This document shows positions 22,909-34,423 of a stretch of 64,000 nt of DNA, piece after piece. Made by a program: the position numbers and the translations under genes. The stretch covers positions 210,989,332 through 211,053,331 of the forward strand of contig NC_133334.1 of the NCBI RefSeq assembly GCF_042186555.1. The letters run 5' to 3'. Source of the DNA: Aquarana catesbeiana. Its lineage: Eukaryota; Chordata; Amphibia; Anura; Ranidae. Position 1 is the first letter of the stretch; each line of letters begins with the position of its first letter. The notes beneath the pieces are model-generated. The model did not search any database. It saw only the letters and a program-made list of their open reading frames with translations, and had not been told where the DNA came from.

Positions 22909-24197
22909 GAGCTTAGAGCCTTAGACTGATCACATTCACATGCATTCCAGTTTTTTAAAAGAGCACACAAGACATGACTGTACTTATGCTAGAATCTGAT
23001 AAGGATGAGCTCAGGCATGTTTGCAACTCCACGTGCCCGCGCCCACCAGGAAGCTGACACTCCGCAGCTCTAATCACAGGTAGTGAGACATTTCCCGATC
23101 TGTGCAGCCCGCGGATCCTGAAATGTCTCACTGCCTGTGATTAGCGCTGCGGAGTGTCAGCTTCCTGGCGGGTGCGGGCACATGGGGTTGCAAACACAAC
23201 TGAGCTCATCCTTAGAATCTGAATATTGAGTCTTTAACACTTTAACAGTCTTTAACATAATTATGCTTTTCTACAGTTTTGTTCCTGAGGGCAGAACAAA
23301 AGATATAGGTCAATGTGATCTATTTTACCTCACAGGGAAAAATCTTTCCTGACCTCAAAATGGGTGATTATTATCGTTCAGCAATCATAATTGTGGATAT
23401 TGTAACATTTAAGAAAACCAAAACCTTTTTCAGATCCCATTATTGTATGTCCCCTTGCTGAAATACTCACCCTCTTCTAGGGGTCATGCAACCAACTTCT
23501 TGTGAGCCAGGGACCCCCTTTGCATGCATCAATAAGCCACCCTGGTCTTATGAAAGAATGCTGCACAGAGGAACCCAATATCATTATGTGGTGCTATTCT
23601 TTACAGAAAGAGAGGACTTGTGAAGTGTATATAAGTAATTTATTTATTACTTATTTTAAAGATGTAGGGGGGGTGATTAATAAAAAATAAAAAAAAGAAG
23701 GTGGAATTGGACTTTAAACTGTAAAGAACGCCTTCTTAAACTGATAGTAAATTGTATGTTTTTATTTCTTGGCGCTTATAGCAAAAGCTCCCTTGTCCTT
23801 TGTACAGTTGTTGGGGGGGGGGGGGGGGGATTGTTTGCCATATCTTTTAACTGGCTTCATTAAAAGCATTTTTCTCCCAAATGAATCTCCCAGTTTTTCA
23901 AATTTTTTATTACTTTGACTCATTTCAATGCCTACTTTTTTTGAACCTCTTCCATGTCCATTTAACATTTATGGTGTCCAAAGCCTTACCACATTCTGGA
24001 TGTGTCCTACAAGTGATTTACAGTATGTAGAGCAACACTACACTAGTATCATGTGTTTTTTTTTTTCTTACTTTTTTTTTATACATCCTAAAATTTTGTT
24101 TGGATTTGACACTGCTGCTTAACATTGAGTTCTGCTTACATTACTGCTACGCAGTATTCCAAGTTTAGCACTGTGTGATTTTTGTTTCTTTGTGCAG
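21608..24197. other. Distal BBS1 intron 5
   Basis: Mostly unrecognised sequence with the palindrome at 23001, a T-run at 22880-22908 and a G-run at 23813-23829. No exon evidence. Confidence 0.5.
23001..23214. repeat. Long inverted repeat (palindromic MITE)
   Basis: The arms of roughly 90-100 bp start AGGATGAGCTCAGGC and end CTGAGCTCATCCT. The inner AGGAAGCTGACACTCCGCAG is matched by CTGCGGAGTGTCAGCTTCCT. The loop is around 23095-23115. It lies in BBS1 intron 5. Confidence 0.8.
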
Positions 24198-24236
24198 GGA
24201 TAAAGCAGAGATTCCTCTCTCAGTGAGATCATTGCG
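24198..24236 (+). CDS. BBS1: BBS1 exon 6
   Basis: This 39-nt exon completes Arg and reads DKAEIPLSVRSL plus two bases of another Arg codon. The acceptor is TGCAG at 24193-24197 and the donor is GTATGT at 24237. It corresponds to the human ETAEEPLSIQSLR segment. The intron to exon 7 is only 118 bp. Confidence 0.93.
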
Positions 24237-24354
24237 GTATGTAAATTTCAGATGTATATTTTAAAAAACCTTAACATTATAATAGTATTGATTTTCCTTA
24301 ATAGGCTGAACACCTTACTCCACAATGACCACCTGGCTCTCTACTCTTCTGCAG

Positions 24355-24427
24355 GTTCCTGATGCTTGATCCACAGGAAATGGATGCCTTTGTAAACACA
24401 TATAAACAAGTACCTCTGAAACGACAG
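24355..24427 (+). CDS. BBS1: BBS1 exon 7
   Basis: This 73-nt exon completes an Arg codon and reads FLMLDPQEMDAFVNTYKQ, ending in KRQ. The acceptor is TCTGCAG at 24348-24354 and the donor is GTAACC at 24428. It aligns with the human FLQLELSEMEAFVNQHKSN segment. The next intron, about 8 kb, is the longest in the window and holds TTAA, hAT and Tc1 insertions. Confidence 0.95.
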
Positions 24428-24639
24428 GTAACCATCTACTTTTTTTTTTTTATTATTACATGCATGATGCATTTTTGAGAAGGTATTTTTTGGTAGCATT
24501 GACAGGCAACAGAAAGTGGAGCAGCAAACACATATACATAGGCTTTGGTGCTTGTTTTTAAGAGAAAAAATTTGGGATTTATGAAAAAAAAACTTTATAC
24601 TCGCCTAAGTGGATGCAGCATCGATCCGATGCTGCATCT

Positions 24640-24870
24640 GTTCCCCGCTGCCTCTGCACTGAGAACTGAGCGATCAAACACCACTGATCACTTAGTTCTC
24701 CCTCCTCCACTCTGAGCAAAGTGCCGTGACAGTCAGCTACCGGCTCTCTGCTCTGCCCCTCCAGTGCTCACTGGAGCGCTGGGCTGGGGAGGGAGCAGCT
24801 GGCTCAGTTTTCCAGCGGTATAGGTGAGAGGCTGAGTCAGCTCCTGGTCCAGGCATCTGGGTGGCTCCCA
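24640..24870. repeat. Second copy of the 16370 repeat
   Basis: It has the same blocks as 16370-16600 in the same orientation. It lies just 3' of BBS1 exon 7. Confidence 0.6.
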
Positions 24871-25207
24871 ACTGTAAAGTCAGGATCTTTCCCCAGCTTA
24901 GACTGGCTGAATGACTTCAGGAAGCTTTGGCCTGATGTTGGCTGGAAACAGGTCACAGGAGTGTAGAACAAACTGCACTCCTATGATACATAGGAGAAGT
25001 ATATCCAAAAAAAACTCCGTGTCCACTGGCACCCGCTGATCATCCAGCACAGAGACCACCTTTCTGCCTCTATGTAAACAAGGGAGATCGCCGTTCTGAC
25101 AGAAGGGAAGGCATTGATCCTGTGTCTCTTCAAAGCAGGGACATGGTTCCATGTTTTCCCCTAGTAAAAGCATTTCCTACACTGTAATAAAACAGAGGCT
25201 AGGCACA

Positions 25208-25524
25208 CAGTTAACCCTTTGATCGCCCCTGATGTTTAACCTCTTCCCAGGCAGTGTCATGAATGCAGTGACAGTGCATATTTTTAGCACTGATCACTGT
25301 ATTAGTGTCACTGGTCCCCAAAAAGTGTCAGTGTCCAAAAGGCCTCAATATTGCAGTCCCCGCTATAAGCTGCTGATTGCCACCATTACTAGTAAAAAAA
25401 TAAATGAAAATATCCCATAGTTTGTAGAAGCTATAACCTTTCCGCAAATCCATCAATATACACTTATTGGGGTTTTTATAACCAAAAATATGTAGCAGAA
25501 TACATATTGCCATCAAAAGAAAGA
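25208..25524 (+). mobile_element. Fragment of TTAA family T
   Basis: It starts CAGTTAACCCTTTGATCGCC and follows the 3' half of the family to ACCAAAAATATGTAGCAGAA at about 25500. It is truncated on both sides. Confidence 0.65.
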
Positions 25525-26100
25525 AAAGAAAAAAAGCCTGTCCTCAAAGTGATTGAATAAAGTCCTCCACACAAAAGTCCATATGTGTATAAAAAGAGGA
25601 GAGGAGTAGAACCCAGCTTTCAGCAGTTGCAGGGGGAAAATGGAGAGGATTGATTCCTGTATTTGCCACCCCTCTTGTCCAAGTGTAAAACAGAATATGG
25701 CAGGGAGGCCACACGGGCCGCCTGGAGCATTGTGCAGGGTCATAATTGCAACCTCTGATGCTACACCAGTGGTTTGGGTGGGGTGGTAAAAACAAGTCTC
25801 AATTATGGGGTTTTAGCGCCCCCAAACTGCAAATGTAAATGAGCCCTTACTGTCCTAAGCCCCCTATAAGGCTGTTTTCACACTGATGAGCTGTGGTTTA
25901 CCCGCATCGTAGGTGCAGCTCAGTTCACCTTTGGCTTTCCTGCGGATTAGCTGTGCTTTGCTATAGCCTTCTATTATATCTTGCGGGTGTGAAAGTGCAC
26001 CAAAACTTTCTGAAATCACACCAAAACTCCTGAATTCAGTTTGAGGTCTAGTCCTAGACAGCTAAAGCAAGAGTTTTTTTTTCCTTCCCCAGAAAACACT

Positions 26101-27108
26101 TTAACTGCTTGCAGACCGCCGGCCGTCAATTGACGGTCAGGCGGCGCAGCTCTCGTTGCGGGCGGACGTCATATGACGTCCTCACTTTCCTAGGTCACCA
26201 GGGGGCGCGCGCGCGCCGCCGGCGGCGATCGCGCGCACCCGCCGTGTCGCTAGGCAACCGGTGCGCGTGCCCGGCGGCCGCGATGTCCGCCGGGCACCCG
26301 CGATTACCGGTAACACAGCAGGACCATGGATCTGTGTGTGTAAACACACAGATCCACGGTCCTGTCAGAGGAGAGGAGACCGATGATGTGTTCCCAGTAC
26401 AGCGGAACACCGATCGGTCTCCTCCCCTAGTGAGTCCCCGCCCCCTACAGTTAGAATCACTCCCTAGCAACACAGTTAACCCCTCGATCACCACCTAGTG
26501 TTAACCCCTTCACTGCCTGTCACATTTATACAGTAATCAATGCATTTTTATAGCATGGATCGCTGTATAAATGTGAATGGTCCCAAATATGTGTCAAAAG
26601 TGTCCGATGTGTCCGCCGCAATATCGCAGTCACGATAAAAATCGCAGATCGCCGCCATTACCAGTAAAAAAATTTAAAAAAATAAAAATGTTATAAAACT
26701 ATCCCCTATTTTGTAGACGCTATAACTTTTGCGCAAACCAATCTATATACGCTTATTGCGATTTTTTTACCAAAAATATGTACAAGAATACATATCGGCC
26801 TAAACTGAGAAAAAATTTGTTTTAAAGAAAAAAAAATTGGATATTTATTATCGCAAAAGGTAAAAATTATTGTGTTTTTTTTAAAACTTGTCACTCTTCT
26901 TTTGTTTATAGCGCAAAAAATAAAAACCGCAGACGTGATCAAATACCACTAAAAGAAAGCTCTATTTGTGGGGAAAAAATGATAACAATTTCATTTGGGT
27001 ACAGTGTTGTATGACCGCGCAATTCTCATTCAAAGTGCGACAGCGCTGAAAGCTGAAAAATGGCTTGGGCAGGAAGGGGGCGAAAATGCCCAGTATTGAG
27101 GTGGTTAA
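26101..27108 (+). mobile_element. TTAA-flanked element (family T), copy D
   Basis: Bounded by TTAA at 26101-26104 and 27105-27108. It is GC-rich at its 5' third (26110-26300) and AT-rich at its 3' half. It has the internal palindrome at about 26325-26362. A hAT element (27111) begins two bases after its right TTAA. Confidence 0.8.
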
Positions 27109-27110
27109 AC

Positions 27111-27631
27111 CAGGGGTGCCCAACCTTTTGAGGAGTGAAGGCCACTTTAACAACTTGGTAACCGGTTGCAGGCCACAATGAACAGAGCGGGCAGATGACT
27201 GGTCCGTGTCCAGTCTCTCTATAGTGGTGAATGGAAGGTCCGACTAAGGGCTGGTAATGCTGGTGGATCCTGCTGGCAGGTATTGCTGGCGGATACTGCA
27301 GGCAGGTACTGCTGGTGGGTACTGCTGGCTGGTTTCTGACCCACCATCCCCGAGCATCAGTGTGACAGGAGCCGGCGCTAGAGGAAGCATGCGGGTGCAG
27401 TAGAGAGCAGAGCCGATGCTTCCTGTATCGCTCCTGTCACAGGCTGAGTACATTTGGTATCACTCTGCCTGTGACAGGAGTCGGCGCTATACAGGAAGCA
27501 TCAGCTCCGCTTCCTCTTGTGCCGACTTCGTTCTTCACACTGATGCTTGGGGATGGCGGGTCAGGAACCCGTGATCTGGAGGTGGCGAGCCACATCAGGG
27601 GGCGCCGCGGGCTAACGGTTGGGCACCCCTG
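27111..27631. mobile_element. hAT-type MITE
   Basis: Ends CAGGGGTGCCCAACC and GGTTGGGCACCCCTG. Flanking 8-mers GGTTAAAC and CTTTAAAC agree at 6 of 8 positions, consistent with an aged hAT target duplication. The interior contains short repeats of GGTACTGCTGG-type at 27275-27330. Confidence 0.75.
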
Positions 27632-27914
27632 CTTTAAACTTTCTACTTCCAGAGTTCTGGGGCTAATAGTAGAAAAGGATGCTCTGGTAAATCTGATCTA
27701 TGCTTTTCCTCCCCTGAAACTCCTTCCCTCCCTCCTTCGCAGAATCAAATTGGAGGGCATTCTGGTGATCCCAATAGCTTTGAATTGGCCAGGCGAATGT
27801 GGTACTTCAACCGAAAGTCTCCTGGAAACTCTGTGGTTTCTTGCAGATTTTCCAGATCTTATGTCTCACAAATCGATTTTACTATCCTTCTTCATGGTCA
27901 CTAGCTTTACCGGC

Positions 27915-28375
27915 TTAAAGTGGAGGGCCACCCTAAAAAAATTGCATGAAAAATCCTAAAAAAATTTAAAAAAAAAACATTTGAAAAAAAAAAAAAAAAT
28001 TTAAACTTACCTAAACCCTTGTTGCTAGGCAGTCTTCCTAATCTGCCTCTTCCGTGGCATGTTCTGCTCCTCGGTGAGTGGCCCCGTTGCCTTCTGGGAA
28101 CTGTGTGTGTTCCCAGAACACCACGGGGCCATTCACAGAGCGCCGTGCTGCGCATGCGCAGTAGGAAACTGGCAGTGAAGCCGCAAGGCTCCATTGCCTG
28201 TTTCCCTTACTTAGGATGGCGGTACCGGGACCCGAGAGCCGGGGGACGGGTCGGCCTCGGGCGGCCAACATCGCGGACACCCAGGACAGGTAAGTACTTA
28301 TTTAAAGTCAGCAGCTACAGTGTTTGAAGCTGCTGACTTTTACATTTTTTTTTCAGGGACGGAATCCCGCTTTAA
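27915..28375. mobile_element. TTAA-flanked MITE
   Basis: Ends TTAAAGTGGAGGGCCACC and GGACGGAATCCCGCTTTAA, same style as 18906. It contains GGTAAGTACTTATTTAAAG-type sequence near 28290. It lies in BBS1 intron 7. Confidence 0.65.
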
Positions 28376-29113
28376 GTAGCTAAAAGCTAGGAAGTCTACT
28401 TTTTGCAAATATGTGAAAGGCATACTTCACTTGTTGTGAGGCAAGAGGTTTAAGCAGAGGAAATTCTTCTGGGGATGAATCCTTGCCTTCTTACAAATGG
28501 GTATAGACCAGCATTCAGTCAGCAGTGCCATTAGGGGTCAGGTCTTTGCTCTTGCGATCTTGTTCCAGAGAGCGCTGCCTTCTCATTCCTTGATCCCAAG
28601 ACCTTTGTGCAGGTTGTCTCTAACCTGGCTCTCTCTGTTTGCTCCCCTGTGATTTGTGGAATCTGAAGTTGGTTTTCTTGGCACTTTACAAACATAATTT
28701 TGAACCGGTTATAGTCCTTGTTCCACTGTCACCCACAAGGTTACATTTCTTGTTTGACATCACCCCTGAAAGGCAAGTATCTGAGTATAAGTGCCTCTTG
28801 GGCTCTTCACTATCAGGCTACTCTTTTTCAAGGCAAAGCAGCCTTGTGGTTACCAGGTGCATGTTCAGGCCTCATATGATGTCAGCTTTGAGTGTAAGGT
28901 TCTTTAGATGGCTCTTTAGGCTGCAGGCAGGCCCCAGTTCTGTTCATTTTTGTGGGCTTTTTAGTATTTCGTTGGCACGCACCCCTCTATTGAGCTGCTT
29001 TTGGACATCCCAACAGATGTGAGGGAAAAAGTATTTGATCCACTGCTGATTTTGTACATTTGCCCACTGACAAAGAAATGATCAGTCTATAATTTTAATG
29101 GTAAGTTTATTTT

Positions 29114-29639
29114 TTTTTTTATTCCAAACTTCTTTTTTATTGAATGAAAGGGAGAAGTACAGATATATCAACAGGTACGAGTGATATAATTATAGAAATG
29201 CGACCAGATCACATTGGCCAAACGTAAACAAAACATTAACCTAAACAATGAATGTAGCGTTAATTACACTAGTGTATTGTATCTAGGATATTTATAATGG
29301 CTATTAGTACCGTGGTTTTGTAGGGAGGGGGGAAATGTAGTTCTATCTATAGAGCGTGTGGTAGGTAGAATACGTTAATTGATACTACTATTCCCTGTTT
29401 TTCCTGATTTGTGCTTATTGTATATCCATTGTCGTGTATGATATTTTGAAGTCTGTGATACATATTGTAGTTGTTTACTCGTAGGCGCATATATGTGTCC
29501 AGCACAAAATGCGGATTTGATCTGGAACAGGGATTTAGCGGGGAGGGGGAGATTGAACACAGGGGAGTTATAGGATAGTGGGATCGGGTAGTGAGAGAGG
29601 ACGCTAGAGGTGTTTTATGGTTATTATTTTTGTGTCTGC
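29114..29639 (-). mobile_element. 5'-truncated LINE-type insertion inside the Tc1 element
   Basis: A 526-bp block bounded by 16-bp direct repeats with one mismatch (29098-29113, 29640-29655), both copies of the Tc1 TIR. It starts with a T run followed by ATTCCAAACTTC...TTTATTGAATG, i.e. a poly(A) tail and AATAAA-rich 3' end on the minus strand. This fits target-primed reverse transcription by an L1-like machinery. No ORF is recognisable. Confidence 0.7.
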
Positions 29640-29919
29640 ATGGTAGGTTTATTTTAACAGTGAGAGACAAAATAACAACAAAAAAATCCAGAAAAACACA
29701 TTTAAAAAAAGTTATAAATTGATTTGCAGTTTAATGAGTGAAATAAGATTTGACCCCTTTGCAAAACATGACTTAGTACTTGGTGGCAAAATCCTTCTTG
29801 GCAATCACATAGGTCAGACGTTTCTTGTAGTTGGCCACCAGGTTTGCACACATCCCAGGAGGGATTTTGTCCCACTCCTCTTTGCAGATCCTCTCCAAGT
29901 CATTAAGGTTTCGAGGCTG

Positions 29920-30776
29920 ATGTTTGGTAACTCAAACCTTCAGCTTCCTCCACATATTTTCTATGGGTTTAAGGTCTGGAGACTGACTAGGCCACTCCAG
30001 AACCTTAATGTGCTTCTTCTTGAGCCACTCCCGTGTTGCCTTGGCCGTGTGTTTTGGGTCATTGTCATGCTGGAATACCCATCCACCACCCATTTTCAAT
30101 GCCCTGGCTGAGGGAAGGAGGTTCTTCCTGAAGATTTGACGGCACATGCCCCAGTTTGTTGTCCTGTCCCCTTAGCAGAAAAACCCCCCCAAAACAATGT
30201 TTCCACCTCCACGTTTGACAATGGGGATGGTGTTCTTGGAGTCGTAGGCAGCATCCCCCCTCCTCATAACACAGCGAGTTGAGTTGATGCCAAAGAGCTT
30301 GATTTTGGTCTCATATGACCACAACACTTTCACCCAGTTCTCCTCTAAATCATTCAAATGTTCTTTAGCAAACTTCATACAGGCCTGTACATGTGCTTTC
30401 TTGAGCAGGGAGAATTTGTAGGGGGGCACTGCAGGATTTCAGTCCTTCACAGTATAGTGTGTTATCAATTGTTTTCTTGGTGACTATGGTCCCACCTGCC
30501 TTAAGATCATTGACAAGATTCTACCGTTTAGTTCTGGGCTGATTCCTCACTGTTCTCATGATCATTGAAACTCCACGAGGTGAGATCTCACATGGAGCCC
30601 CAGACCGAGGGAGAATGACAGTTTCTTTTGTGTTTCTTCCATTTGCAAATAATCGCAATAACTGTTGTCACTTTCTCACCAAGCTGCTTGGCGATGGTCT
30701 TGTAGCCCATTCCAGCTTTGTGTAGGTCTACAATCTTGTCCCTGATGTCCTTGGACCACTCGTTGGTCTTGGCCAT
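29920..30776 (-). pseudogene. Tc1-type transposase pseudogene, catalytic Asp lost
   Basis: Minus-strand pieces in order: MAKTNEWSKDIRDKIVDLHK and GYKTIAKQLGEKVTTV (30588-30776), KVLWSYETKIKLFG and NTIPIVKRGGGNIVLGG (30172-30429), then FQHDNDPKHTAKATREWLKK and DLKPIENMW (29932-30147). The first catalytic Asp in W-S-D-E-T-K is Tyr here. The second Asp and the Glu remain. Stops and frameshifts separate the pieces. Confidence 0.87.
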
Positions 30777-31136
30777 GGTAGAGAGATTAGAATCTGATTG
30801 CTTCTGTGGACAGGTGTCTTTTTATACAGATAACAAGCTGAGATTAGGAGCACTCCATTTTAAGAGTGTGCTCCTAATCTCAGCTCATTACCTGTATAGA
30901 AAACACCTTGGAGCCAGAAATCTTGCCGATTGATAGGGGATCAAATACTCATTTCACTCATGAAAATGCAAATCAATTGATAACTTTTTTGAAATGTGTT
31001 TTTCTGGATAATTTTGTTGTTATTCTGTCTCACTGTTAAAATAAACCTACCATTAAAATTATAGACTGATTATTTCTTTGTCAGTGGGCAAACATACAAA
31101 ATCAGCAGGGGATCAAATACTTTTTTTCCCTCACTG

Positions 31137-32231
31137 TATATGCCTTCCTTCATCCCTCAATATACTCCAAGAAAAGGATTTTACAGTGAGTATTAAAATC
31201 CTATTTTTATGCTTGGTGGGGAAATAATATCCAAAACCATGGACACTTGCTGAACTATTTCCTATCCTATGAGAAATGTGCTGTCAGACCTGTTGATCTT
31301 TTAATCTGGCAATTCGCACATACAGTATTCAATAAGAGGTAGTTTTGTGCAGAGGTGACATTTGAAATTTCAAAGATAAATGGCTTGTTACTTTTTTGTG
31401 ATACATCCCAGCAAAAGCTTGGTGTTTGTTACATCTTACAGGGGTGTCATTTTGCTATCTGCAATTTTAGTGTTAAAGTAATTGTAAAGTCTATTTTTTC
31501 CCCCCTTTAAAAATAACAAACATGTTATACTTACCTGCTCTGTTGCAGTGGATTTGCACAGAGCAGCCCAGATCGTCCTCTTCTTAGGTCCCTCCTCTGT
31601 GATCCTAGCCCCTCCCTCCTGTTCAGTGCCCCCACAGCAAGCAGTTTGCTATGGGGGCACCCAAGCTGAGTCACAGCTCCCTTAGTCCATTCAGACATGG
31701 AGCCCTGACCTGGCCCCACCCCCTCTTTGACCTGAATGGCTAGCTGACTTTAATTGACAGCAGCAGGAGCCAATGGCACCGCTGCTGTTTCTCTGCCAGT
31801 CAGGAAGGAGAGTCTCGGACGGACGAGGTACTTGTAGACCTCACTGGAGAGGGGGTTAGGGGGGTGCTGGGGAGGCTGCTGCTGCACACAGAAGAAGGGT
31901 GCTGCTGCACAAAGAAGAAGGCTTTTTATCTTAATGAATAGAACGCATTAACATAAAAAACCTTCTGCCTTTACAACCTTTTTAAGCTGTTAGAGTTTTG
32001 CTATGCAGCAGAGCTTAATTTAACTTCCTGTGCTGCCTTTCCCTTCCCCTACATCCAGTCTGAGTGCTGCTGTTACTAAAGTCTAACATAAATGAAGATT
32101 GGGGTATTTATGCTAGCTGTGTGCAGCAATATATGTAATGATTTTTGATGAATTCGTAACTGGATTAAATGGTAATTTTCATATATGTCTAGTTTTCAGT
32201 CTGGGTATTATATATACTGTGTATGTATGTG

Positions 32232-32235
<4 letters not shown>
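31137..32235. other. Distal BBS1 intron 7
   Basis: 31472-31985 is a MITE-like block (AAAGTAATTGTAAAGTC ... CTTTACAACCTTTTTAAG) containing CAAACATGTTATACTTACC. Otherwise unremarkable. Confidence 0.5.

Positions 32236-32315
<80 letters not shown>
32236..32315. repeat. (TA)n microsatellite
   Basis: About 80 bp of uninterrupted TA/AT dinucleotides preceded by GTATGTATGTGTATG. It lies about 90 bp upstream of BBS1 exon 8. The long IYIYIY open frames on both strands are artefacts of this tract. Confidence 0.97.
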
Positions 32316-32320
<5 letters not shown>

Positions 32321-32403
32321 TAGATATATAATCTAAACTATTTAAAAAAAAACAGTACATATATATATTTTTTGTAAGCGGCTCTTTTGACTGTATACTG
32401 TAG

Positions 32404-32535
32404 ACTGTGATCACATGTATGGCAACTCTGAAGAAGAACATGGCGGATGAGGATGCTGTGTGCTGTCTTGTTATCGGTACAGAAAGTGCAGAAATATTTA
32501 TACTGGATCCAGAGGCGTTTACTATTCTTACACGA
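32404..32535 (+). CDS. BBS1: BBS1 exon 8
   Basis: This exon is 44 whole codons: TVITCMATLKKNMADEDAV, then the strand CCLVIGTE and DPEAFTIL. The acceptor is ACTGTAG at 32397-32403, a weak pyrimidine tract, and the donor is GTGAGT at 32536. It encodes beta-propeller strands equivalent to human residues 198-241. A roughly 80-bp TA microsatellite (32236-32315) lies about 90 bp upstream of the acceptor, where length changes could affect splicing (inference). Confidence 0.96.
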
Positions 32536-32572
32536 GTGAGTACCATTTGAAAGCATTTATGATTTACATTTT

Positions 32573-32985
32573 AGGCCTCATGCACACTGGATGTTAAATT
32601 AACGTTATTAAAACGCCAGTAGCTTTGCAGTGAGTTTTTCAACGTTTTCTTTTTTTTGCAATAGCTTTTTTTAGCGTTTTTCCGCATTAGCGTTTTTAGT
32701 TTTTTTTTTTTGTTTGTTTTTTTTTTTACTGGATCTAAAACTTTAAATGCTGGTGAGCAGAGTTTTTGAGTGTTTATCAGCGCTTATTTACATTAGAGCG
32801 TTTTTACAGCTGAAAACAGCTGAAAAACTCCTCTCAGAACCCACTAGTTTTGGGGGTTTTTTTACAGCCAAAAACAGTTGATGACAGTCTATGTGTGCAT
32901 GGACACATAGGATAACATGATGGGGAGTTTATTGACTGTAGAAAACAAAAACCCGCTGTTAAAATGTCCAGTGTGCATGAGGCCT
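32573..32985. mobile_element. MITE with AGGCCTCATGCACACTGG ends
   Basis: Inverted ends AGGCCTCATGCACACTGG and CCAGTGTGCATGAGGCCT. The interior is T-rich with repeated AGCGTTTTT motifs. It lies between BBS1 exons 8 and 9. Confidence 0.7.
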
Positions 32986-33154
32986 TGAAGGATCTTCATT
33001 GACCAGCTGTGAATGTAGAAGTATTTAATAGTGATCAGTAGGTATTAGAAACATATGCTCCTTCTAAACTTATTCTGAAAACAAAAAAATTCCAGTAAGG
33101 CAAAAGATACCGGTACTGTAGAAAGATGGTTGTAATAGCTGTTTATGTTGGCAG

Positions 33155-33261
33155 GTCAGTCTTCCCAGTGTACCTACTCTGTTGGATGTGAACGGACAGT
33201 ATGACATTGAATACCGTGTCACAGTAGCTTGCCGTAATGGCAATGTCTACATTCTTCGTAG
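33155..33261 (+). CDS. BBS1: BBS1 exon 9
   Basis: This 107-nt exon reads VSLPSVPTLLDVNGQYDIEY, then RVTVACRNGNVYILR and two bases of Arg. The acceptor is GGCAG at 33150-33154 and the donor is GTAAGT at 33262. The motif ACRNGN(I/V)YILRR is a conserved propeller blade of BBS1. It is about 0.6 kb from exon 8 and 0.76 kb from exon 10. Confidence 0.97.
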
Positions 33262-34020
33262 GTAAGTAAGCCTTTAGGTATGTTTTTTTTTTTTTTTGTG
33301 CTGCACCATCTATTTGTTGCCTGTTATAGGGAATAATGAAGAACCACATTAGTAATACAGCAGGTTTAACCTTTTTTGCATTGTGGGTATTGCTTGGACC
33401 AATGCATTCTTCAGAAGGAATCTGTTGCCTTCTTGTGATATTTATGTGAATTTGATCAACTAAATGTGAATAAAATGAATCTCAGCTGATTAAAAATAAT
33501 TCCAGTGTCATTGCAAGACTGGTTATATGTATCGTACTTCTGTTTTACTATGGAAAATTTTTGAAAACTCGAAATAAAAACTGTTGAAACAAAAGAAATA
33601 ATAATTCCAGTGTATAGTTTTTCATTTTTCACATGAGAGCTGTCTTTTTTGTATAAAGGTTCTTCTTTTTACAAATAAGAACAATACAACAATTATGACC
33701 AATCTCTGGCCTGGAACAAGCATGCTGTAAATGAGTGTTTAAAATTCCTTATCTTTTATACTTGTTTCAGGTCAGCTATTCAGGAAGAATTGATGTCAAA
33801 ACATGAGCAATACAGTCTGAGAACTGGCATTCTATGGAGGAGAGGTCAACAATGACAGTCTCTAATAGTATTTAAAGTAGCCCTTCATTTCAAGCATTGA
33901 TTGCACTGTACAACATACTGATAGCCACAAAAAGGGTCACTTATAAATCCATATCAAAAATAAATAACAGAAAATTATTATTTATTGAAACTAAAACACA
34001 GTTTGGATGGTTTTTCATAG

Positions 34021-34141
34021 AGACTCCAAGCGTCCCAAATACAGCATTGAGCTGAGTGCACAGGTGGTAGGATTGGTCCGTGTCCAGAAAAATATCATTA
34101 TTGGAACATCTCAGGAGACTTTGCACGGATACTCACAAAAG
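34021..34141 (+). CDS. BBS1: BBS1 exon 10
   Basis: This 121-nt exon completes the Arg codon and reads DSKRPKYSIELSAQVVGLV, then RVQKNIIIGTSQETLHGYSQK. The acceptor is TCATAG at 34015-34020 and the donor is GTAAGC at 34142. It matches human DSKHPKYCIELSAQPVGLI and HKVLVVGSTQDSLHGF. Exon 11 follows after a 123-bp intron. Confidence 0.96.
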
Positions 34142-34264
34142 GTAAGCATTTCTCAAGATGAATGTATTTAGTATGTCATTTGCTATAATTGTGTCAGTGC
34201 ACTTCTAAAACCTTAAACCCAATGATTTACAAGGTGCATATGTAACAATTTATCATATTGACAG

Positions 34265-34423
34265 GGAAAGAGGCTGTGGACAGTTACCCTCCCTGCATCC
34301 ATTATGACAATGTCTTTGTTGGAGCAGAAGTCCCGCAGTATTCAGGCTGTGCTGGTGGGGCTGAAGAATCTGGAAGTACATCTGTATAGAGATAAGAATC
34401 TGCTGAGTGTTATTTCAACTCCA
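34265..34423 (+). CDS. BBS1: BBS1 exon 11
   Basis: This exon is 53 whole codons, starting GKRLWTVTLPASIMTMSLLE and ending YRDKNLLSVISTP. The acceptor is GACAG at 34260-34264 and the donor is GTGAGT at 34424. It encodes later propeller strands, equivalent to human residues 318-370. KNLEVHLYRDK replaces human ANGEVRIYRDK, an ordinary substitution in an otherwise conserved blade. Confidence 0.96.

Larger units (their letters stand above)
29019..31136 (-). mobile_element. Tc1-like transposon of a second family, with nested insertion
   Basis: The ends are GTGAGGGAAAAAGTATTTGATCC-like on the left and its complement on the right (TTTTTTTCCCTCACTGTATA). Long TIRs share the ACAAAGAAATGATCAGTC and CCAGAAAAACACATTT blocks. 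The transposase is on the minus strand. A 526-bp retro-insertion (29114-29639) interrupts the left TIR. It lies in BBS1 intron 7. Confidence 0.88.

Noticed and set aside
27471..27959. 162-codon open frame
   Set aside because: It spans the right end of a hAT MITE and unrelated sequence; no recognisable domain and no splice or start support.
28639..29022. 127-codon open frame
   Set aside because: No recognisable domain; composition like ordinary intron DNA, and it runs up to the edge of a Tc1 element.
32138..32546. IYIYIY-type open frames
   Set aside because: Translation of the TA microsatellite.
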